NCBI RefSeq assembly: GCF_020497125.1
Contig: NW_025422981.1
Location: forward strand, 62,001-126,000
Origin: Mauremys mutica
Lineage: Eukaryota; Chordata; Testudines; Geoemydidae
Direction of reading: 5' to 3'
Length of the DNA: 64,000 bases
Part shown: positions 43,956 through 55,856 of the stretch, piece by piece
Layout: every line of letters begins with the position of its first letter
Numbering within the stretch: the first letter of the stretch is position 1
The notes under the pieces: model-generated
The model's database searches: none
What the model was told of the DNA's origin: nothing
Seen by the model: only the letters and a program-made list of their open reading frames with translations
Program-made: the position numbers and the translations under genes

Positions 43956-44163
43956 CAAAAAGGAACTGAGGAGCGGACGGGCCGGCTGGGGTATATATCC
44001 AGCGCCATAGCGGAGCCACTCCAGGGGGCGCCCAGCCGGCCCGCCGGAGTTGCTAGGGTAAAAATGTTCCGAAGAACCGTGCACGCGCGGCGCGCACACC
44101 TACATGGAATGGATAGGAGCAACACATCTCGAAGAACACCAGTTACTACGGTGAGTAACCGCC
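43956..44163 (-). repeat. right inverted terminal repeat of the young DIRS
   Basis: Reverse complement of the left repeat, with a 3' extension of about 27 bases ending CGGTGAGTAACCGCC that the left end lacks. It carries GGGGTATATATCC and the CGTGCACGCGCGGCGCGCAC block in reverse. With the ICR it can fold into a hairpin with 59-base arms. Confidence 0.92.
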
Positions 44164-45955
44164 TTGTATACTGTGTTCCTCAAGGACAAGGGCAGTTATT
44201 ACCACGTCCGACCTGCCTCCCTAAGGAGGTGTCGGCCTTTTAGATCTACCAGGATATCTTCCTTCCGGTCTTCTTTCCGAAGCCACTCTCTTTGCAAGGA
44301 GAGCAACAATTGCCCTCCTTCGACATCCATAGGGCGTCCGCAATCTATATCTAGCGGACAGGGCCCTCTCGTAACGCCCCCAAAACCTTCATCGTACCGG
44401 CATACCGGACGAAGGGCATACCTGTCTCCTCCTAGAGGATTTCATCTTCAATGATGTTGTGCATCCGCACCTCCTCTGTTTTGGCCCATGTTCCATAGAG
44501 CCACCGTACTGCACATTCCACCAGGGCTCACGCTTCTCTGCTGCCTTCCTGGTTCACATACCCTTTCAGGGGATGTGTTGTGCACCTACCTGGTCCTCGG
44601 TCCACACCTTTGCCTCATTGGTCCAAGAGTCCAGAGCTGATGCAGCCTTTGGCTTAGCAGTTGCATTCTGCAACATCTAACTCCGACCCCACCGCCTACG
44701 TAAGGCTTGGGAATCACCTAACTGGAATGCATAGGAGCAATCACTCGAAGAAGAAAAGACGGTTACTCACCGTAGTAACTGTTGTTCTTCGAGATGTGTT
44801 GCTCCTATCCATTCCAGACCCGCCCTCCTTCCCCACTGTCGGAGTAGCCGGCAAGAAGGAACTGAGGAGCGGACGGGCCGGCTGGGGTATATATCCTGCG
44901 CTATAGCGGCGCCACTCCAGGGGGCGCCCAGCCGGCCCGCCGGAGTTGGTAGGGTAAAAATCTTCCGAAGAGCCGTGCACGCGCGGTGCGCACACCTAAC
45001 TGGAATGGATAGGAGCAACACATCTCGAAGAACACCAGTTACTACGGTGAGTAACCGCCTTGTATACTGTGTTCCTCAAGGACAAGGGCAGTTATTACCA
45101 CGTCCGACCTGCCTCCCTAAGGAGGTGTCGGCCTTTTATATCTACCAGGATATCTTCCTTCCGGTCTTCTTTCCGAAGCCACTCTCTTTGCAAGGAGAGC
45201 AACAATTGCCCTCCTTCGACATCCGTAGGGCGTCCGCAATCTATATCTAGCGGACAGGGCCCTCTCGTAACGCCCCCAAAACCTTCATCGTACCGGCATA
45301 CCGGACGAAGGGCATACCTGTCTCCTCCTAGAGGATTTCATCTTCAATGACGTTGTGCATCCGCACCTCCTCTGTTTTGGCCCATGTTCCATAGAGCCAC
45401 CGTACTGCACATTCCACCAGGGCTCACGCTTCTCTGCTGCCTTCCTGGTTCACATACCCTTTCAGGGGATGTGTTGTGCACCTACCTGGTCCTCGGTCCA
45501 CACCTTTGCCTCATTGGTCCAAGAGTCCAGAGCTGATGCAGCCTTTGGCTTAGCAGTTGCATTCTGCAACATCTAACTCCGACCCCACCGCCTACGTAAG
45601 GCTTGGGAATCACCTAACTGGAATGCATAGGAGCAATCACTCGAAGAAGAAAAGACAGCTACTCACCGTAGTAACTGTTGTTCTTCGAGATGTGTTGCTC
45701 CTATCCATTCCAGACCCGCCCTCCTTCCCCACTGTCGGAGTAGCCGGCAAGAAGGAACTGAGGAGCGGACGGGCCGGCTGGGGTATATATCCTGCGCTAT
45801 AGCGGCGCCACTCCAGGGGGCGCCCAGCCGGCCCGCCGGAGTTGGTAGGGTAAAAATCTTCCGAAGAGCCATGCACGCGCGGTGCGCACACCTAACTGGA
45901 ATGGATAGGAGCAACACATCTCGAAGAACAACAGTTACTACGGTGAGTAACCGTC
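44164..45955 (+). repeat. 896-bp tandem duplication of the old DIRS 3' end
   Basis: Two copies, 44,164-45,059 and 45,060-45,955, nearly identical, each starting TTGTATACTGTGTTCCTC. Each holds the remnant of the old recombinase gene 3' part, the old ICR and a right terminal repeat. The first copy ends ACACCAG...AACCGCC like the young element. The second ends ACAACAG...AACCGTC, matching the old ICR. Confidence 0.95.
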
Positions 45956-46340
45956 TTTTATCTGGACCCACTGATTTAAACACATCTAACTTGAATAGCT
46001 GCTGTTTAACATCCTCGTGAGTTATTGTTGAAATGGAAAGACTGTCAGCGTCAACATCTTATGATATGAGTTACATCATCTGTTTTTCTCCAAATCCAGG
46101 AGATAAATATTTATTGAACACTTTTACCTCTTCTCCATGATTGTTGATAATTCTGCCATTTCCATCTAGTAATTTATCACTACCATTGTTAGGATTAATT
46201 TTGTACTTAATATACTTTTTAAAACCTCCTTCTTATTTTCATTGGTTGATCATTGATTTCTGTTAGCTTCCCTTGCCAACTTTCTACAATTCTGACCTTC
46301 TAACTTAGATTCTAACTTCCCCTTTCTTCCATATATTTTA
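45956..46340 (-). mobile_element. CR1 LINE, left part of the DIRS host, minus strand
   Basis: Minus-strand CR1. Read on that strand it gives HEDVKQQLFKLDVFKSVGPDK ending exactly at the DIRS edge, the CR1 motif before RT. It continues at 33,549. The right limit is near 46,340. Confidence 0.85.
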
Positions 46341-46608
46341 TTTGGAGAGTGTTGGGATTCCTACCAGGGAGCTACCAGCAGGGTCCAGAGACAGCCCAAT
46401 CTCCTATATTAAGCTCTGGCTAGTAGCTATGTGATAAATGTGATGACCCAACCTCCGTCTGTCAGCTGGGAGACACAGAGGTTCTCTCTTTCTATCCTCT
46501 GATGCCTCCTGGATGCTCTAGGCAAGGTGGGGTGGGACTCTGTTAACATGTGCCTCCCGGAGCTTCCATGTACCTGGTGCTGCTGTTCTGTGAACAGTGG
46601 GGTTGTGA

Positions 46609-47755
<1,147 letters not shown>

Positions 47756-48370
47756 TGTCACGCAGACAGCAAGCAGCGAAAGACCAGAAGTCTGAAGCAC
47801 AGATAATGCGATGTTTATTGGGGTTATTTCCAAGCAAGCATATTCCACTGCCCTAATGAACTTACACCTAGAAAAATTAATTATGCAGCAGACAGAAACA
47901 ATTAGAGAACCAGACTGATTAACAAGTAAAAGTGGTAGCCATAAAGATAGAACAATACAGAAATGAGGGTTTCACAACCACAACCATTGATAAGGGATTT
48001 CTTGCCAGACAGGATGCTGTCAAACTAAGTTTTCTTGAACCATCTTAAGATCTGTTTCTTTATCTGGTGGTGATGGGCGCTATCAGGACAGGATCGACTT
48101 CCTAACAGCCCAATAGCACCTTAGTTCAGTGTGACTGGTTTGGGATGTGAGGATGTGACCCTTCGCTTCCCAGCTTATGGCTGCCCCTGCTGCTTAGCCA
48201 AAGGCCTTAGCGTAAGAACAAGGCCCCTAGTGAGAGAAGGCCCATACACAGGCAGACTGAGATTTTGATTCTTAGCTAGTTACCGGGGTATAAAGACAAA
48301 GTGATAAAAATACCCCTAAGTTCTTAAAGTCTAGGCTTTACAGGCAGGCCTGAATATCTCTATTCTAACA
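47756..48370 (-). mobile_element. solo LTR, 615 bp
   Basis: Plus-strand edges TGTCACG at 47,756 and TTCTAACA ending at 48,370. On the minus strand it runs TGTTAGAATAG to TGACA, with AATAAA (seen as TTTATTG near 47,814) about 60 bases before the end. A similar TGGTTCT string flanks both sides, offset by one base on the right, as an imperfect target duplication. Confidence 0.75.
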
Positions 48371-48418
48371 GTGGTTCTAGCCCTTCCCCCGTTCTGTGTC
48401 TGTCCTGTCTATTTAGAT

Positions 48419-48715
48419 CAGGGGTCGGCAACCTTTCAGCAGTGCTGTGCCGAGTCTTCATTTATTCACTCTAATTTAAGGTTCCATGTGCCAGTAACAC
48501 ATTTTAACATTTTTAGAAGGTCTCTTTCTATAAGTCTATAATATAGAACTAAACTATTGTTGTAAGTAAAGTAAATAAGGTTTTTAAAATGTCTAAGAAG
48601 CTTAATTTAAAATTAAATTAAAATGCAGAGCCCCCCCCCTCAGACCAGGGGCCAGGACCCAGGCAGTGTGAGTGCCACTGAAAATCAGCTCGCTGCCGCA
48701 GGTTGCCTACCCCTG
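48419..48715. mobile_element. non-autonomous hAT element, 297 bp
   Basis: Starts CAGGGGTCGGCAACC and ends GGTTGCCTACCCCTG. Perfect 8-bp target duplication ATTTAGAT at 48,411-48,418 and 48,716-48,723. It is inserted in an older SINE-like repeat that continues to about 48,850 (TGCCTAGCACAATGGGG). Confidence 0.95.
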
Positions 48716-48850
48716 ATTTAGATTGTAAATTCTTCAGGGCATGGGCCATCTACTGTTCTCTGTTTGTACTTTGCCTAGCACAATGGGGACCCACTGTTAG
48801 TTGGTCCTTAGGCACTAAGGTAGTGAATATGATTTGTTATAATAGTAACT

Positions 48851-50173
48851 CTCCTGCCACTTTGAGCCAAGGAAGATGGCCTTGGGATGCGTAGCCTTAT
48901 TTGGGGTGTGTGAGTAATGTTGATTTGATTTATCAACTTAATTTAATGTGTATTGTAATTATTTTAATTAATTAATAATAATACTTAATCATTTATATTA
49001 ATTAATATGGGTTTAGGCTCACCAATTTGTTTGATCAGAAGATAAAAGTTGGTGTTTCGAATCGGGTTCCACAGAATTGATAAAGGGACCTTCGGGGGTA
49101 TGACAGGAAGCTCACAGTGAGACAGATTTAGTCATAACGACTTTTTATTAAACTCAATGAAATAGTAAGTAAATTGTAAAACAGGTAGAATTACAGAGTT
49201 ACAATTGTATTACTGTTATTCAGGAGATACATATGATGATACAATATTATGTGCTGCAAACTTTGGTTAATATTCACACCCTGTTTTGATAAACTGATGT
49301 TGGCCTCGCCTCTGGCGGTTCTGGTTTCACAGCTCTTGCAAGGGAAACTAATGCAAAGAGCTGTCAAAGCTACTTTGGAATTTACTTTTTAGCTCAACTA
49401 AATAATCTAATACACAAATTAAAATAAAGTTTAGAGAGACCAAGCTTAGCCGAGTCCCTTTTGAACTTAAAGTTTGAAAAGAAAATAAGTGCGGCCTATT
49501 ACTGGTTAATAGCTGTTGTAGATGGATAGCATGAATACGTAGCTGAAGATGGTGAAGTGTAGAGAAGGAGGAGGTCGAGGTGGGGGTGGGGATACCATAG
49601 TGAGGACCTCTTTTTATAGAAATAAATACCGGAAATCCTTCCTCTTATGCCCAAATTTCAGTCTTCCCCCATAGAAATGTTAGGGTACGCTTACTCCATA
49701 GGCTAGTATGTGTGTGCGTATGGATGACAGGTATCTGCGCACTTGTGGGGTACTTGTTAAGTCTGTGAGTACAACTTTGAAAAATCCCCTTTGCTATTCT
49801 TCATTGTCTGTTGGTCTAGGTAAAGGGTCTTAGACCTAAGCATAGACACTTTATTTGGGTATAGGAAAAACAGTTGCTTTTCTGGGTAAAAGGGCACAGG
49901 ATGTAGCTATGCTAACTTTGCTTTAGCTTAAAATGCAGGTTTTTGGCCTGTAGGTTTCTTGCATTACAGCCAAATGTATTTTTAATATGAATTAATAAAC
50001 CTATCACAATACCGTACTTATAAGAAAAGAGAGATTTATGCAGGCAAGCAGATGAATCCTGAGAGCTACAGATGTTACTGTCTAAAAATGAGATGGGGTT
50101 AAAACTATGGAATATTCTTTGTGACAAGTATCCCACAAATTCCACTGACCTCCCGTGTTTTCTTTGCCTGCAG
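48851..50173. other. AT-rich intron with possible LTR remnants
   Basis: AT-rich with ATTAATTAAT runs (48,950-49,010). TTTATTAAA near 49,144 may be a reverse poly-A signal of a minus-strand LTR, but no termini could be set. No exon until the KRAB-B acceptor at 50,173. Confidence 0.4.
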
Positions 50174-50290
50174 TAGGGTTTCCAGTTTCCAAACCTTATG
50201 TGATCTCGCAGCTGGAACAAGGGGAAGAGCCATGGGTCCCGGACCTCCAGGGCTCTGAGAAAGAAGTGGTCCCGAGAGCTGCCTTTGCAG
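50174..50290 (+). CDS. KRAB-B type exon of the KRAB-ZNF gene
   Basis: A 117-nt exon, acceptor TTTGCCTGCAG, donor GTGAGG. With the spare base of KRAB-A it reads VGFPVSKPYVISQLEQGEEP, then WVPDLQGSEKEVVPRAAFA. The P(V/I)SKPxVISQLEQGEEPWV pattern is the KRAB-B module that follows KRAB-A. The usual SKPD reads SKPY here. It leaves one base for the zinc-finger exon. Confidence 0.92.
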
Positions 50291-50645
50291 GTGAGGAATT
50301 GGTTCAACAACTGCTTAGGAATGCAGGAAACATTTGGGATGCCCTACAAAGACCCTGTGAGCTCTTCAAGTTCAGGATTGTTCCCTGCAGATGTGGAATC
50401 ATTATGGCAGATATCACTCATGGCTTCCCTCCTATTCTGACTGACAACTGGCAGCAGGTCCCTCCCTGATCTCACTTTCCCCTGAGAGTTATGGTGCAAT
50501 GAGGACCCAGAACTGATCCCTTCCTCTCTTCTCTGTGGAAGGGTTTGGGGAAAATCAGTACCTGATATGTTTGATCTCTCCCACATATATTTTGGTTTGT
50601 TCATCCCTTTTTCCATTCCTCTCTCTGACATTTCCTTTTTCTCAG

Positions 50646-51187
50646 GCACAGGGAGTGACCTATGTCTGGATTCTCTCTGTCTCCCATCCGGCGATGGCCT
50701 GGCGAGTGAGAACGAGGAGGAGAAACCCCAGCAGGAAGACACTGTGCAAGTAGATCCACATTGGCTGTTATCAGGAAGATCCAAAGGGAATGTTTCCAGG
50801 AGGTGTGCACTCCCAGAAAACACAAAAGCCTGTGAGACTCAGCAGAGGCCAGAGGAAAACTACAGTAGCCACTCAGACCTTATTCCACGCAACAGAATCA
50901 ACTTGGAAGAGACACGCTACATGTGCCACAAGTGCGGGAAAAGCTTCGGGTGGAGCTCTCACCTTATCAGACATCAGAGAATCCACACAGGGGAGAAGCC
51001 CTACACGTGCTCTCAGTGCGGGAAAAGCTTCGGGCGGCGCTCTCACCTTATCATACATTGGAGAATCCACACAGGTGAAAGGCCCTACACATGCCCTGAG
51101 TGTGGGAAAAGGTTCCATCAGAGCTCAAACCTTATTGCACATCAGAAAATCCACATAAGAGAGAACTGTTATAAATCCCTTGACTAG
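50646..51187 (+). CDS. C2H2 zinc-finger exon with three fingers
   Basis: Last coding exon, acceptor TTTTTCTCAG, ending at TAG 51,185-51,187. A linker of about 95 residues is followed by three C2H2 fingers, CxxC-12-HxxxH, with TGEKPY and TGERPY linkers. The helix residues (-1 to 6) read WSSHLIR, RRSHLII and QSSNLIA, so each finger has its own contacts. The array stops with HIRENCYKSLD in place of a further linker. Three fingers is short for a KRAB-ZNF, which usually has five or more. All zinc ligands are present and the frame is clean, so the gene looks intact. The protein should bind DNA in the nucleus and repress through KRAB. Confidence 0.95.
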
Positions 51188-52740
51188 GGCTGGAGAAAGA
51201 TTTTTTTTTTTAATCACATTTGCTAATTCCCTTCTTTGGGGTCAGTCCTGTGATCTTTTCTATCAACTCCTTTCCTTTGAGTCGAAGGAGTGTGTGTCCC
51301 TCCAGCCAGGAATGTTCGTCAGCTCCTGATGGGGGAGAGGTTTGATTCCAACAAGCTACACTGAGGCTAAAACTACCTGTGCCTGACATCCACTAGAGCT
51401 GTACATGGCGTTGGCTGCTCAAGTTAGTGATCTTGGTGTAACAAGACAATTATAGTTGTAGAGCAGATGCAGCCCAGGTGCAGGGGTTGGCATTAGCTTC
51501 CCCCTTGACCTGACCTAAACTCCATCACTTTCCCTAGTCTAAACAAACCCTGAGCATCACGGTTATACTGTTCCCCCATTTCACAGCCATTGTTAGTCAT
51601 CGAGTTCACTCTTGGGGAAGAAGTTGTTTCACTCCCAGTTGCTCTGATGTTGGTTCAGGTTGTGCTGCAGAGCAGATATTTTTACTACCATTTTTTTCAC
51701 TTAAAATATATTGAACTATAACAAAGAGCAGGAACAGGGCAGGGATAGGGGAAAATGTCATTTCACCCTCTGGAACAACAGAAGAAGATGGGGTAAATCA
51801 GAGGGATTCCCTTATTCCCCATCACCATCCCAGTCCCCTTTTTGTGCAGTTGGTTAGGTCAGTATTTTTTCTAAAGGGCTGGGAAGAGGATTCCCTCATA
51901 AATAACTTGTAACTAAACAAAGTGCCCAGGCATTGGGCTCCCAAAGCAGTTGTGGCCCAGGCCCTGCAGGAAGTGGCTCCTGAAGAGATCTCCTTCCTCA
52001 TTAGCTGCATATTGCCTATTATTTGGGAAATACAATCCCTAGCTAGGCAGAGATGGGAAACATGGAAGTGACATTTCTCTTCAGCTCACCCCTGGGAGAT
52101 GCTGCAAATGTGTAGAAAATGAAATCCGTGTTGAATGTGCTATAGCTGCAGAAAGATACCTCTTTTTAATAGAGACCTGACATTTGTTGTCTTACAGGGA
52201 TTCTAAGTCACACCTGAATTTAGTCCCTAATTAAAATCTGTGCCAGCACATTAAAGAATTAAAAGGGCATAGTTGGGGGAGTTGTACCTCACTGTCGCTA
52301 CTGATCTGTTGTGCGGTTGGAGAAGAATTCTACACCAGAGAAGTGTAAAATTACTCCAAGGAAGGTCAAAGATTTGACAAGAACTCAGGTAGAAATTGCA
52401 GGTACTAGTGGTTGATTTTCACCCCCGAGATGGAACCTATGGTGACCTGTGGCCCAGGTAAACTATTTTTAGAACCCTGCTCCCTAGTTAAGTGGCATTG
52501 ATCACACTCCTGAAGGACGCCATGATTAAATTGGGCACAACTGTCTTTTACCATTTGGATCCAAAGTTTCATGAAGCACAGAGAGAAACAGCTGATTCCT
52601 TCAGAGCCATTCCATGCCTACGGGTCCCAATCTGGCTGCCTCGTTGGACAAGAAGCACTTCCCTGCTGGCCAAACAATGGTAGCCAATGAGGGAATGTAT
52701 CAGATGTGAAGTTCAGACTGCAGGATACTTGAATGCTGAG
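51188..52740 (+). other. 3' UTR and downstream of the KRAB-ZNF gene
   Basis: No coding sequence or clear repeat. AATTAAA/ATTAAA-like signals near 52,210-52,262 could serve polyadenylation, but no canonical AATAAA was noted. Confidence 0.4.
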
Positions 52741-52759
52741 TCCAGAGTCTGTGGTTTAG

Positions 52760-53310
52760 TCCAGGCCTGCACAACTCGTAAAGCGGCGAGGGCCATATTA
52801 CTCCAAAGAAAACAGCTGAGGGATGAAACCCCCCCGGCCTCCCCGAACACCACCCCCCAGCGCTGCCGAGCCCCTCTCCGAAACAATCCCCCCCAAGCGC
52901 CACCTGACCCATGGAAACAAACCCTCCTTCCCCAGCACTGCCCCGCCCAAACGGTGGCATTGAACCTTCGTAATATGTTATAGCGGGCCTCTAAGGTAGT
53001 ATAATTAAGGTAGAAGTAGAATAAAATCTTCCCCCCACTTTGTAATCAGTTGCCCTGTGGAGTGAATGAGGTGGGACTGAGGAAGGCAGCACCTCCAGAC
53101 AGCTGCAACCCTTGGAGAGGGGCTGGGAGCCAGACCAGATCAGCAGAACAGGTCAGTCACTGACTCATAGCTCGTCTCCTCAGTCCCCTGCTGCCGGCTC
53201 ACCAGCCCCTCCCACTCGCCTCCTCAGCCCCCCCCTTCCATGCTGTCAGCTCAGCCACCCCTTTGCCACTGCCTGCCCACTCGCCTCCTCAGCCCCCCTC
53301 CCTCACCTGC
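52760..53310. repeat. hAT-like start and a dispersed repeat shared with 56,073-56,265
   Basis: Begins with a hAT-like end (CAGGCCTGCACAACTCG) without a visible partner. From about 52,970 to 53,110 it matches 56,073-56,265, sharing TAATATGTTATAG, then GTGGAGTGAATGAGGTGGG and ACCTCCAGACAG. The class is not known. Confidence 0.5.
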
Positions 53311-53314
53311 TATT

Positions 53315-54402
53315 GTGTCATACAGGAGGCCTGTGATATGCAGGGGGTCAGATTAGATGCTCTAATGGTTTCTTCTGGCCATAAAGTCGACTAATTTCTG
53401 AAAAACTGAGTGTAGCATTGGGAGCAGCGTCTGATGTTTCCCTGTCTAGCCGGCTTGCTGCCTAGAACGAACGCTCCTTGAGTGGGGTGATCCACAGGGA
53501 GTAGCTCAAACCTCCAAAGTGCCTGGCCAGGGGCAGGACATTAGCCCAGCAAGGGAGGGGTGTGGCAGTAACATCACAAAGGCCTTTTGCAGGACCTCAG
53601 ACTATTGGTCCAAGGTGGTGGGGAGGTGGTGACCTCACAGAGAGATACTGACATCAGCCAGGCAGGACCGGGGCGAGGGGCCAGGGAAACCTCAGAGACC
53701 CCTGTGGCTTTGCTCCAGCAAGTCTCCTTCTCCAGGTCTCTCTTTGAGGACTGAGAGAGTATTCGGGTTCACGGACGTGAGCGCCAGGAGGAACCTCTTT
53801 CGAGTTTTCTCCTTCCCTTTTCGTGATTTTACTAGAAAACAGCCGTCCCTGTTTAGAAGGTAAGAGCCTCCTGGAGGTTTGAAACCTGTTCAGTCTGATC
53901 CATCTGGTGAGAGTTGAATTCTAGGCATGGAAAACACGAGCTTAAGGAGGCAGAAGTTTATTGCGCACTTGGGATTTTGTCCCTTAGAATCACTGGGGAC
54001 ATTAGGGTTTGTTGTTTTTCTTTCACCTTTTCCTCCATCTCTCCCTCCCTCCCTCTTTTCTCTTCGTCTCTTGCTTCTTTTGTCCTTTCTCCTGTTCCCC
54101 TCCCAACATTAGGAGAGGTTTGTGTGTGTGTGTTGCTGGGGAGTGCTCTGCAGTTCCCACTGTGGGAGGTCCATCCAAAAATGTGGGGCTGAAATAGAGC
54201 TCGGGCAGTGATCCCCACCAGTGACCTGGGCCATCCTTTGGGCTCTCTGGTGAGAACCCTCAGCCTCCCGTCCTCAGTCTCTACCCTGATTGGCTGAGCA
54301 GGGGGTTATTGACAGGGAGGAGACTCAGGTCCTTGTTCTTCTCTTTTAAGACCAAGGAAATAAGTCAGAACCAGTTCTATGTTTGATGAATTTTGCTGTT
54401 CT
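53315..54402 (+). repeat. inverted duplication, left arm
   Basis: About 1.09 kb, inverted copy of 57,280-58,362. It begins with the end of a CR1 (CCTGTGATATGCAGGGGGTC). It contains a short open frame (ATGGAAAACACGAGC..., MENTSLRRQ) present in both arms but with no family resemblance, and ends at GATGAATTTTGCTG. The (GT)n tract near 54,120 differs in length from the other arm. Confidence 0.9.
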
Positions 54403-55443
54403 CTGCATTAATGGTCTCTGAGCAGTTCATGATTCTCTCTAACATTGCAGTTCTCCTCAAATACTTGCTGAATAATTACTGTCACTGTTGGTCTGGAGCT
54501 CATCTGAGAGCACTTTACTCAGGTCATTCCATATCTGAAATTCAAGATCTGATGGTTAGTTTGAAAATCAGGGCTCTTGGGTCCTATTCCCAACTCTGCC
54601 ACTGACTGGCTGTGTGACCTAAGAGAAGTCAATTCTCCTTTCTCAGCCTTGGCTTCTCCCTCTTTCAAGTAGGGATAATAATGATCTGCTCCTACCTAGC
54701 TCAGTACACTCACTCTTCCCCAACACACACACTGTCTCCACACTGCAGTTGAAAAGCAGCTGGCAATCTAGTAGGATGCCCAGGGAACAATGGGGGAGAG
54801 AAACCTGCATGACTGCAAGTGCAGCCATGGAGACACCACACACCAGCCTTGCCTAGCTGGCAAGAATCAAACCTCCACAGAAACACCCTGTGGCTTCTAA
54901 CCCAGCTCCCTAAGGCCTCAGCCACAACCACTTAACACAGGGGCCTTTTTACACTCTGGTTCTGTTCTCACTGAAGGGTCATTTCCAATTGTTCACTCAG
55001 ACCAGCTTCCCCAGCGCATTCACTGCTGTGCAGCTCTGTACGTCTGGCCATGGCTGAGCAGCCAGAGTTCCTGCCCATTTCCCCACTGGCTGGAGCATGG
55101 CTAGAGTGTGTTTGTGGTTAATGACGTTGCTGTAGATGGTTCGTTTCCTGCCTTGGCAATTCAGACAGTCCCTTTTCCCAACATATCTCCAGCACATCAG
55201 TCCCTGGCTGGGTCTCCTGGGCAGTGGAAAACATCCCTTGTTTGGCCCTGCCAAGCGGATCGTGCAGAGCTGAGACGCCCCTCGGCTTGGATCAAAGGGG
55301 GAGTTGGATGGAATTTATCACACAACCCTCCCTGCTCCCCAGAGCCCCACGGGGAGAAGCTAGAGAAGGGGGAGTCATTCCTCCCCTGCACTCCCAGAAG
55401 AGCTGCTAGCAGGGCCGCCCAGAGGCAGGGACAAGGGGGGGCT
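54403..55443. other. spacer between the inverted arms, first part
   Basis: No gene or repeat was recognised with confidence. Confidence 0.4.
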
Positions 55444-55856
55444 GGAGCACATGACTTATGAGGAGAGGCTGAGGGAACTGGGATTGTTTAGCCTGCAGAA
55501 GAGAAGAATGAGGGGGGATTTGATAGCTGCTTTCAACTACCTGAAAGGGGGTTCCACGGAGGATGGATCTAGACTGTTCTCAGTGGTAGAAGATGACAGA
55601 ACAAGGAGTAATGGTCTCAAGTTGCAGAGGGGGAGGTTTAGTTGGACATTAGGAAAAACTTTTTCACTAGTAGGGTGGTGAGGAACTGGAATGGGTTACC
55701 TAGGGAGGTGGTGGAATCTCCTTCCTTAGAGGTCTTTAAGGTCAGGCTTGACAAAGCCCTGGCTGGGATGATTTAGTTGGGTTTGGTCCTGCTTTGAGCA
55801 GGGGGTTGGACTAGATGACCTCCTGAGGTCCCTTCCAACCCTGAGATTCTATGATT
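55444..55856 (+). mobile_element. CR1 LINE 3' fragment
   Basis: Encodes [33 protein letters not shown] and [13 protein letters not shown] in the CR1 C-terminal order. It ends GAGATTCTATGATTCC, the ATTCTATG type of CR1 3' end. Confidence 0.92.

Larger units (their letters stand above)
38013..44163 (+). mobile_element. young DIRS-type retrotransposon, nearly intact
   Basis: About 6.15 kb. Order: left inverted terminal repeat, gag, RT/RNase H, tyrosine recombinase, internal complementary region, right inverted terminal repeat. Inverted rather than split direct repeats, plus a tyrosine recombinase in place of an integrase, place it in the DIRS group and not in PAT or Ngaro. Such elements copy through RT and are thought to integrate a circular DNA by recombination without target duplication; none is seen here. 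The only obvious coding lesion is one apparent frameshift early in gag. It lies in the recombinase region of the older DIRS. Confidence 0.95.
33550..45955 (+). mobile_element. old DIRS retrotransposon, decayed, carrying a younger DIRS
   Basis: Left terminal repeat from 33,550 (GTTCTTCTTCGAGTG). Gag-like remnants lie at 33,930-35,560 (including SR-rich coding sequence with stops) and 35,570-36,050, RT at 36,240-36,730, RNase H region at 37,100-37,560, and tyrosine recombinase at 37,740-38,010 and 44,164-44,690. The right terminal repeat ends at 45,955 (GAGTAACCGTC). RT is dead: motif A reads LDMKGA and the catalytic YLDD reads YLDE. Stops occur throughout. The young DIRS (38,013-44,163) sits within the recombinase region, and the segment after it is tandemly duplicated. 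Confidence 0.9.

Noticed and set aside
33550..44163. Ngaro or PAT classification of the DIRS elements
   Set aside because: The termini are inverted repeats with an internal complementary region, not split direct repeats.
43845..45891. Repeated 60-106 codon frames (MCAPRVHGSSE type) in the DIRS terminal repeats
   Set aside because: They fall in the inverted repeats and ICR copies and recur only because the DNA recurs.
50790..51158. Second 122-codon frame over the zinc-finger exon
   Set aside because: Shadow of the true C2H2 frame, kept open by the repeated finger structure.
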